Positions 58,419 through 64,000 of a stretch of 64,000 nucleotides of DNA are shown piece after piece. Every line of letters begins with the position of its first letter. The stretch's first letter is position 1. The stretch is from NCBI GenBank assembly GCA_019635315.1, contig JAHBZT010000002.1, positions 248,001-312,000 of the forward strand, read 5' to 3'. A program made the position numbers and the translations under genes. The notes under the pieces are model-generated. The model was not told where the DNA came from and did not search any database. It saw only the letters and a program-made list of their open reading frames with translations. This DNA comes from Rubrivivax sp. GTDB lineage: Bacteria > Pseudomonadota > Gammaproteobacteria > Burkholderiales > Burkholderiaceae_C.

Positions 58419-59285
58419 TCAGTTCGGCGTGTAGGCCAGCCGCACGTAGATCGGCGCGAAGGCCTCGGCCTGCGTGACCTCCAGCAGCCGCTCGCGCGAG
58501 AGCTCGAGCATCGCGATGAAGGTCACCACCAGCACCGGCACGCCGCGCGTGGTGTCGAACAGCTCGTGGAACTCGACGAAGCGCCGGCCCTGCAGCTTCT
58601 TCAGCACCAGGCTCATGTGCTCGCGCACGCTGAGCTGCTCCCGCGTGATGGTGTGGTGCTGCGTCAGTTTCGCGCGCTGCAGGATCTCGCGCCAGGCCTG
58701 GCGCAGGTCGTCGGGGCTGACGTCGGGCCAGCGCGGCTGCAGGCTCTGCTCGATGTGCACCTGCGCACGCAGGAAGTCGCGCCCCAGCAGCGGCAGCTGG
58801 TCCAGCTTCGCGGCGGCCAGCTTGATCTGCTCGTACTCGACCAGCCGGCGCACCAGCTCGGCGCGCGGGTCCTCGGGCTCGCTGCCGTCGTCGTGCTTCT
58901 TCGGCGGCAGCAGCATGCGGCTCTTGATCTCGATCAGCATCGCCGCCATCAGCAGGTATTCGCTGGCGAGCTCGAGGTTGTGGCTGCGGATCTGCTCGAC
59001 GTAGTCCAGGTACTGGCGCGTCACGCTGGCCAGCGGGATGTCCAGGATGTTGAAGTTCTGGCGCCGGATCAGGTACAGCAGCAGGTCCAGCGGGCCCTCG
59101 AAGGCCTCGAGGAAGACCTCCAGCGCATCCGGCGGGATATACAGGTCCTGCGGCAGCCGGAACAGCGGCTCGCCGTACAGGCGCGCGACGGCGACCTGGT
59201 CGACCACGTCGGGCACCGCGCCGTCGTCCGCCGCAGGCTGCGGTGCCGGCGCGGCCGCGTCGGCGCTGGCGACGGCCGCGCTCAA
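58419..59285 (-). CDS. scpA: Segregation and condensation protein A
   Basis: Kleisin subunit that bridges SMC in chromosome condensation, 288 residues. The family core begins RLYGEPLFRLPQDLYIPPDALEVF (about 37-60), followed by FEGPLDLLLYLIRRQNFNILDIP and YLLMAAMLIEIKSRMLLP. The C-terminal winged helix includes VVTFIAMLELSRERLLEVTQ. The TTG at 59285 overlaps the DUF3460 stop by four bases and is the only sensible coupled start; a downstream GTG would cut a variable N-terminus. scpB is not in the window. Confidence 0.9.
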   Translation of the reverse strand: MSAAVASADAAAPAPQPAADDGAVPDVVDQVAVARLYGEPLFRLPQDLYIPPDALEVFLEAFEGPLDLLLYLIRRQNFNILDIPLASVTRQYLDYVEQIRSHNLELASEYLLMAAMLIEIKSRMLLPPKKHDDGSEPEDPRAELVRRLVEYEQIKLAAAKLDQLPLLGRDFLRAQVHIEQSLQPRWPDVSPDDLRQAWREILQRAKLTQHHTITREQLSVREHMSLVLKKLQGRRFVEFHELFDTTRGVPVLVVTFIAMLELSRERLLEVTQAEAFAPIYVRLAYTPN

Positions 59286-59488
59286 GCGTCGGGCTGCGTC
59301 TGGTAGACGTAGGGCTGCTGCGGCACCCGCGCAGCCTGCCACTGCGCCTGCTTCTCGCGGTCCACCGCGCGGTCCCACAGCAGGGCGCGGCCAGCGCGCT
59401 GCTCGTCCTCCAGCGTCGGCTTCTTCGCCTTCAGCTCCTCGAGAAACTGCGTGACGTCGGACTTGTAAGGCTTCCAGAACAGCGGCAT
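59282..59488 (-). CDS. DUF3460 family protein
   Basis: Function unknown. The 68-residue soluble protein has the family opening MPLFWKPYKSDVTQFLEELK and Glu/Lys-rich helices. ATG 59488 was chosen over an upstream frame extension because it gives the family N-terminus. Its stop overlaps the scpA start, and a -10-like TAAAAT lies 31 bases upstream. Confidence 0.85.
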   Translation of the reverse strand: MPLFWKPYKSDVTQFLEELKAKKPTLEDEQRAGRALLWDRAVDREKQAQWQAARVPQQPYVYQTQPDA

Positions 59489-59519
59489 GGCGCGGGCGGG
59501 GCAGAATCGTTGCCCATGC

Positions 59520-59525
59520 ATTTTA
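59520..59525 (-). promoter_or_regulatory. Putative -10 element of the DUF3460-scpA operon
   Basis: TAAAAT on the minus strand, 5 of 6 to consensus, in the 50-base gap between divergent genes. No good -35. Confidence 0.4.
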
Positions 59526-59538
59526 CCGGGGGTGGGTC

Positions 59539-60096
59539 GTGGCAGGGCTGGGCAACATCGCCCGCGACGTCGTGCGGCGCGCAGGCGGGCCGTTCGCGGC
59601 CAGGATCGTGGTCATGGCGCTGCTGAGCGCGCTGCTGGCGCTGTTCGGCTGCGACGCCGACCGCATCGCCAAGCTGGAGGAGGGGGTGTCGACCGAGGCC
59701 GAGGTGCGCCGCGCCTTCGGCGAGCCGGCCACCGTCACCGTGCTGCCCGACGGGAGCAAGACGCTCGAGTATCCGCGCCAGCCCGAAGGCTGGACCAACT
59801 ACGAGATCCGCATCGGCCCCGACGGCGTGATGAGCTCGCTGCGCCAGCTGCTTAACGAGGACAACCTCGCGCGCGTGCAGCCCGGCCAGAGCCAGGCCGA
59901 GGTGCGCGCGCGGCTGGGCCGCCCGGCGCGCATGCAGCGCTACGAGCTGAAGAACGAGGAGGTCTGGGACTGGCGCTTCCGCCCGGCCGGGCAGACCTCC
60001 AAGCTGTTCAGCGTGACCTTCGACGCCGGCGGCCGCGTGACCGCCACGTCGGTGACCGAGGACCCGCGCGACACCGCCGGCGGGCCCAGCAACTGA
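59539..60096 (+). CDS. Lipoprotein with two BamE/SmpA-like repeats
   Basis: Exported lipoprotein of 185 residues. The lipobox LFGC places the modified cysteine at Cys38, after a signal with a basic N-region and hydrophobic core ARIVVMALLSALLAL. The mature part has two BamE-like units: EEGVSTEAEVRRAFGEPATV (about 47-66) and QPGQSQAEVRARLGRPARM (about 114-132). GTG 59539 was taken to keep the basic residues; ATG 59614 would leave only 12 residues before the cysteine. Relation to outer-membrane assembly is inferred. Confidence 0.75.
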   Translation: MAGLGNIARDVVRRAGGPFAARIVVMALLSALLALFGCDADRIAKLEEGVSTEAEVRRAFGEPATVTVLPDGSKTLEYPRQPEGWTNYEIRIGPDGVMSSLRQLLNEDNLARVQPGQSQAEVRARLGRPARMQRYELKNEEVWDWRFRPAGQTSKLFSVTFDAGGRVTATSVTEDPRDTAGGPSN

Positions 60097-60117
60097 GGCA
60101 GGTTGCAGGTCCTCGCG

Positions 60118-61602
60118 ATGGAGATCGAGCTCAAGTTCCAGGTGCCGCCGGCGCGCCGCGCCGAACTGCTGAAGGCGGTGGCCACCGCCAGCGCGCACAA
60201 GCTGCGCCTGCGCGCCGTCTACGCCGATACGCCCGACCGCCGGCTGGCGGCGGCCGGGCTGGCGCTGCGCCTGCGCCAGGAAGGGCGGCGCTGGGTGCAG
60301 ACGCTCAAGGGCCCCGGCGACGGGCTGATGCAGCGGCTGGAGCACGAGGTGGTGCTGCCGCCCCGGCGCGGCCGGCCGCTGCTGGATGCGGCGCGCCATG
60401 CCGGCACGCCGGCCGGCGACGCGCTGGCCCGGGCGCTGGGCGACGACGGCGCGGCGCTGCTGCAGCCGCTGTACACCACCGACGTCACGCGCGTGCTGCG
60501 CCGCGTGCGCCACGCCGGCGCGCTGGTCGAGATCGCCTACGACCGCGGCACGCTGCAGGCGGCCGACGGCACGCCGGGCGCGGGCGAGCGCGCCACCATC
60601 GACGAGATCGAATTCGAGCTCTTCACCGGCGATGCGGCCGGGCTGGTCGCGCTGGCCGCCCGCTGGGCGGAGCGCTTCGGGCTGTGGTGGGACCCGCGCA
60701 CGAAGTCCGAGCGCGGCTACCGGCTCGCGCTGCAGCAGGCCACGGTGCCGGCGACGCGCGCCGTGCCGTCGCGGCTGGCGCCCGAGGCCACGACGGCGGC
60801 CGCCTGGGCCGGCATGCTGAGCGCCGCCCTGGCGCATGCGCTGCCGAATGCGGCCGAGATCGCCTCCGGCAGCGGCGGGCCGGAGCACCTGCACCAGCTG
60901 CGCGTGGGTCTGCGCCGGCTGCGCAGCGTGCTGCGCCTGTTCGGCGCCTGGGGCGGCGACGCCGCCGCCGCGCTGGAGCTGGAAGCGGCCTGGCGCGAGC
61001 CCTTCGCGCAGCTCGGCGCCACCCGCGACAGCGACGTGCTGGCGCAGACCCTGCAGCCGGCGCTGGCGGCGGCCGGCGCGCCGGCCTTCGATTGGCCGGC
61101 CGGCCACGCCGCCGCGGCGCCGGCGGACATCGTGCGCAGCGCCGGCTTCGGCGCGCTGCTGCTGCGCTCGCTGGCGCTGGCGCTGCAGCCGCCGCCGGCC
61201 ACGATGCCGGACCTGCGCGACGCGGCCGCCACCGTGCTGCGCCGCGCCTGGAAGCAGGCGCTGCGCGATGCGCCGGATTTCGTGCATGCGCCGGTGGACG
61301 CGCAGCACCGCGCGCGCAAGCGGCTGAAGCGCTTCCGCTATGCGCTGGAATTCCTGCTGCCGCTGTACAAGGCCGGCCCGGCGAAGCAGCTGCAGCGTCG
61401 GCTGGCCCGGGCGGCCGATGCGCTGGGTGCGCTCAACGACCTGTACGTCGCCGAGGACCTGCTGCGCCCCCATGCCGAGACCGTGCCGGCGGCCTGGTTC
61501 GCCGTCGGCTGGGTCGTCGCGCGGCGCGAGACCGCGCTGGCCGCGGCAGCCGACGCGCTGCACCGGCTGGCCGAGGCGCCGCAGCCCTGGCGCAGGCGCT
61601 GA
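60118..61602 (+). CDS. CYTH-CHAD domain protein
   Basis: Two-domain protein of 494 residues. The CYTH (triphosphate tunnel) domain opens with the ExExK signature (Glu2, Glu4, Lys6) and keeps [25 protein letters not shown] and IEFELFTGDAA. The CHAD domain from about residue 235 has histidines and basic helices (LHQLRVGLRRLRSVLRLF, RARKRLKRFRYALEFL) that bind polyphosphate. The pair suggests triphosphate or polyphosphate hydrolysis. ATG 60118 gives the conserved start; TTG 60103 is possible. Confidence 0.88.
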   Translation: MEIELKFQVPPARRAELLKAVATASAHKLRLRAVYADTPDRRLAAAGLALRLRQEGRRWVQTLKGPGDGLMQRLEHEVVLPPRRGRPLLDAARHAGTPAGDALARALGDDGAALLQPLYTTDVTRVLRRVRHAGALVEIAYDRGTLQAADGTPGAGERATIDEIEFELFTGDAAGLVALAARWAERFGLWWDPRTKSERGYRLALQQATVPATRAVPSRLAPEATTAAAWAGMLSAALAHALPNAAEIASGSGGPEHLHQLRVGLRRLRSVLRLFGAWGGDAAAALELEAAWREPFAQLGATRDSDVLAQTLQPALAAAGAPAFDWPAGHAAAAPADIVRSAGFGALLLRSLALALQPPPATMPDLRDAAATVLRRAWKQALRDAPDFVHAPVDAQHRARKRLKRFRYALEFLLPLYKAGPAKQLQRRLARAADALGALNDLYVAEDLLRPHAETVPAAWFAVGWVVARRETALAAAADALHRLAEAPQPWRRR

Positions 61603-61609
61603 CCCTGCT

Positions 61610-63319
61610 TCAGTCCCGGCGCGCCGGTGCCTCGGCCGGCGCCGGCGGACGCGGCACGTCGTCGAAGACCGCCGCCACCGTCGGCACCACGTTCTCGGCG
61701 CCCAGCACCGCCTCGAAGCCCGAGCGGCGGATCAGCGACAGCGGCTGCTCGTCGACATGCGCCAGCACGAGCGCGATGCCGCGGCGCTTGAGCGTGCGGT
61801 GCAGCTGCTGCAGCGCGTCCAGGCCCGAGGTGTCCAGCAGCACCAGGCGGTGCATCTCCAGCACCACCGCGCGCGTGCCCTCGGGGATGCGCGCCGGCAG
61901 CGCCTCGATCTTGCCGACGGCGCCGAAGAACAGCGAGCCGTAGAGCTCGAAGACCACGTCGCCCGGCGGCAGGTCGGCGCGGTCCACGGGTCGCACGCTG
62001 AACAGCGTGCCCATGCGCCAGATGAAGAAGACGCAGGCCAGCACCAGGCCCAGCTCGACCGCCACGGTGAGGTCGAAGATGACCGTCGTCGCGAAGGTGC
62101 CGAGCAGGATCGTGCGGTAGGTCAGGTTGAACTTCTTCAGGCGCGCGAATTCGTGCCACTCGCCCATGTTCCAGGCCACGAACAGCAGGATGCCGGCCAG
62201 CGCGGCCAGCGGCACGTTCATCGCCAGCGGCGCCGCGGCGAGCACGACGACGAGCAGCGTCGCCGCGTGCACCATGCCGGCCACCGGCGTGCGCCCGCCG
62301 GCGCGCACGTTGGTGACGGTCCGCGCGATGGTGCCGGTGGCCGGGATGCCGCCGAACAGCGGCGCGGCGAAATTGGCCACGCCCTGCGCCATCAGTTCCT
62401 GGTTGGGGTCGTGCTTCGGAATCTCGGCCATGTTGTCGGCGACACGCGCGCACAGCAGCGACTCGACCGCACCGAGCAGCGCGATCGTCAGCGTGGGCAC
62501 CAGCAGCAGCTTGGCCGTGGCCCAGCTGAATTCCGGCAGCGCGAGCGAGGGCAGGGCCTGCGGGATGCCGCCGAAGCGGGTGCCTATGGTCTCCACCGGC
62601 AGGTTCAGCAGCGTCACCGCCAGCGTCGCGCCGGCCAGCGCGACCACCGTGCCCGGCACATGCGCCGACAGCCGGCGCAGCTTGGCCAGGCCGCCCACCG
62701 GCGCCGTGGGCATGGTGTAGGACTTGGGCCACAGCACGACCACCGCCAGGCTGGCGGCGCCGATCGCCACCGCAGTCGGGTTGACGGTGTGCAGGTGGGC
62801 GGCCAGCACGCCGATCTGCGAGAAGAAGTCGGCCGGCATCCTGGGCGTCTCGAGGCCCAGGAAGTCCTTCAGTTGCGACAGCCCGATCAGCACCGCGATG
62901 CCGTTGGTGAAGCCGATGACGATGGACACCGGCACGTAGCGCACCAGCGCGCCGAGCTTGAACCAGCCCATCACGAACAGCAGCACGCCGGCCAGCATGG
63001 TGCTGATCAGCAGGTTGGCCAGGCCGTAGCGCTCGACGATGCCGTAGACGATGACGATGAAGGCACCGGCCGGGCCGCCGATCTGCACGTTCGAGCCGCC
63101 CAGCGCGCTGATCAGGAAGCCGGCGACGATGGCGGTGAAGATGCCGGCCTCGGGCTTGACGCCGGAGGCGATCGCGAAGGCCATCGCCAGCGGCAGCGCG
63201 ACCACGCCGACGGTGAGGCCGGCGCCGATGTCGCCGACGAGGCGGCCGCGGTCGTAGCCGTTCAGGCTGTCGAGCAGCCGGGGGCGGAAGCGGTGCAGCG
63301 GGGGCAGTGGCAGGGACAA
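61610..63319 (-). CDS. SulP-family anion transporter with STAS domain
   Basis: SLC26/SulP transporter of 569 residues: about 12-14 membrane segments followed by a cytoplasmic STAS domain (about 435-550, with VVLEMHRLVLLDTSGLDALQQ). The N-terminal family motif GDIGAGLTVGVVALPLAMAFAIASG and GGSNVQIGGPAGAFIVIVYG are intact. TTG 63319 was chosen because GGAGG lies six bases upstream and longer frames are unconserved. Sulfate or bicarbonate are possible substrates. It ends convergently 8 bases from the CYTH-CHAD gene. Confidence 0.88.
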   Translation of the reverse strand: MSLPLPPLHRFRPRLLDSLNGYDRGRLVGDIGAGLTVGVVALPLAMAFAIASGVKPEAGIFTAIVAGFLISALGGSNVQIGGPAGAFIVIVYGIVERYGLANLLISTMLAGVLLFVMGWFKLGALVRYVPVSIVIGFTNGIAVLIGLSQLKDFLGLETPRMPADFFSQIGVLAAHLHTVNPTAVAIGAASLAVVVLWPKSYTMPTAPVGGLAKLRRLSAHVPGTVVALAGATLAVTLLNLPVETIGTRFGGIPQALPSLALPEFSWATAKLLLVPTLTIALLGAVESLLCARVADNMAEIPKHDPNQELMAQGVANFAAPLFGGIPATGTIARTVTNVRAGGRTPVAGMVHAATLLVVVLAAAPLAMNVPLAALAGILLFVAWNMGEWHEFARLKKFNLTYRTILLGTFATTVIFDLTVAVELGLVLACVFFIWRMGTLFSVRPVDRADLPPGDVVFELYGSLFFGAVGKIEALPARIPEGTRAVVLEMHRLVLLDTSGLDALQQLHRTLKRRGIALVLAHVDEQPLSLIRRSGFEAVLGAENVVPTVAAVFDDVPRPPAPAEAPARRD

Positions 63320-63434
63320 GCGGAACCTCCGGGGCTGGGGCAGGGGGCCGTGGGGCGGATGACGCCCGCGGCCGGAGGTCCGCAGTGGTGGCGGCGCGCG
63401 ATGAAGCGCCGCCGCCGGGAGGGGCCGCCCGGGT

Positions 63435-64000
63435 TCACCGCACGCGCAGCCCCGGCACCGCGCCCGGCCAGGGTTCCAGCACGTACAGGCCGGGGTGCGC
63501 CTTCTCGTCGGCATGGCTGGCGGCCAGCACCATGCCTTCGCTGACGCCGAACTTCATCTTGCGCGGCGCCAGGTTGGCGACCAGCACGGTCAGCTTGCCG
63601 GCCAGGTCTTCCGGCGCATAGGCGCTGGCGATGCCGCTGAAGACCGTCCGTTGCCGGCCCTCGCCGGCGTCCAGCGTCAGCTTCAGCAGCTTGCTGCTGC
63701 CTTCGACACGCTCGGCGGCGACGATGCGCGCGAGGCGCAGGTCGACCTTCGCGAAGTCGCCGATGGCGATCTCGTCGGCGATCGCCTCGCCGCCGGGCAG
63801 GGCCGCGGCAGGCTCGGGCTCTGCGGCACCCGCCGGCGGTTCGAACAGCGCGTCGACCTGCTTGGCGTCCACGCGCTGCATCAGGTGGCGGTACTCGGCG
63901 ATCTCGTGGTGGCCCAGCGCCCTTGCGGCATCGGCCCAGTGCAGTGGCGGCACCTGCAGGAAGGCCTCCACCTTGACCGCCGTCGCCGGCAGCACCGGCT
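63435..64000 (-). CDS. metG: Methionyl-tRNA synthetase, C-terminal part (5' end outside the window)
   Basis: Only the last 188 codons are present and the frame runs off the right edge. The visible part is the end of the anticodon-binding helical domain ([25 protein letters not shown]) and the C-terminal tRNA-binding OB domain: [49 protein letters not shown]. The HIGH and KMSKS motifs lie outside. Free-standing tRNA-binding domain proteins can look alike, but the anticodon-domain remnant supports MetG. Confidence 0.9.
   Translation of the reverse strand, partial: PVLPATAVKVEAFLQVPPLHWADAARALGHHEIAEYRHLMQRVDAKQVDALFEPPAGAAEPEPAAALPGGEAIADEIAIGDFAKVDLRLARIVAAERVEGSSKLLKLTLDAGEGRQRTVFSGIASAYAPEDLAGKLTVLVANLAPRKMKFGVSEGMVLAASHADEKAHPGLYVLEPWPGAVPGLRVR

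Overview
The window is a GC-rich bacterial chromosome segment from the order Burkholderiales (Betaproteobacteria), most like the Rubrivivax/Leptothrix/Ideonella group. The evidence is the gene order rpsO-pnp-quinone reductase-tpiA-secG-tRNA-Leu-nuoA to nuoN followed by a DUF2818 gene, the small lineage-typical families DUF1178, DUF3460, DUF2069, DUF2782 and BPSS1780, and three PEP-CTERM (exosortase-substrate) proteins. The genus is an inference. No phage, transposase, integrase, CRISPR array or resistance island is visible, and nearly all of it is core or lineage-core DNA.

Layout. 1-1639: end of an isc operon (hscA 3' part, ferredoxin), then a strongly structured spacer. 1838-6010: tsaD, a convergent small heat-shock gene, and a periplasmic binding protein plus aminotransferase pair. 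6192-11172: rpsO, pnp, quinone oxidoreductase, tpiA, secG. 11361-26937: tRNA-Leu(GAG) and the full 14-gene NADH dehydrogenase I operon plus DUF2818. 26934-32815: Nudix hydrolase, DUF1178, a PEP-CTERM protein, an FAD-linked oxidase with DUF2069, a YihY-type membrane protein, and a fibro-slime PEP-CTERM protein behind a sigma-54-like promoter. 32980-37034 (minus strand): a small MoxR-DUF58-VWA cluster and a membrane-anchored trypsin-like protease. 37160-41917: TatD nuclease overlapping a hypoxanthine-DNA glycosylase, a 750 bp gene-free block of nested inverted repeats, then a spermidine-synthase-like protein and a GspE/PilB ATPase. 42044-51108: TctB-TctA, MFS exporter, gamma-glutamyltransferase, GNAT, DMT permease, atypical SDR, third PEP-CTERM protein. 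51164-57452: BPSS1780 protein, homoserine kinase, DUF2782, divergent polA, metallo-hydrolase. 57541-64000: DUF1428, VOC protein, scpA with DUF3460, a double-BamE lipoprotein, a CYTH-CHAD protein, a SulP transporter and the 3' end of metG.

How it works together. The largest unit is respiratory complex I, transcribed in one direction with several overlapping stop/start codons. Its spacers nuoA-nuoB and nuoD-nuoE carry copies of a dispersed palindromic repeat found again behind polA, and the nuoC-nuoD spacer folds into a three-way junction. Many transcription units begin with a TAnnnT-like hexamer only 6-9 bases before the start codon, which suggests leaderless messages.

I found no convincing new defence or biosynthetic system. 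The observations most worth checking are the nested-palindrome block at 38572-39228, the sigma-54-type promoter of the fibro-slime PEP-CTERM gene, the structured fdx-tsaD spacer, the pnp leader hairpin, the coupled micro-ORF between nuoC and nuoD, and the recurrent leaderless starts.
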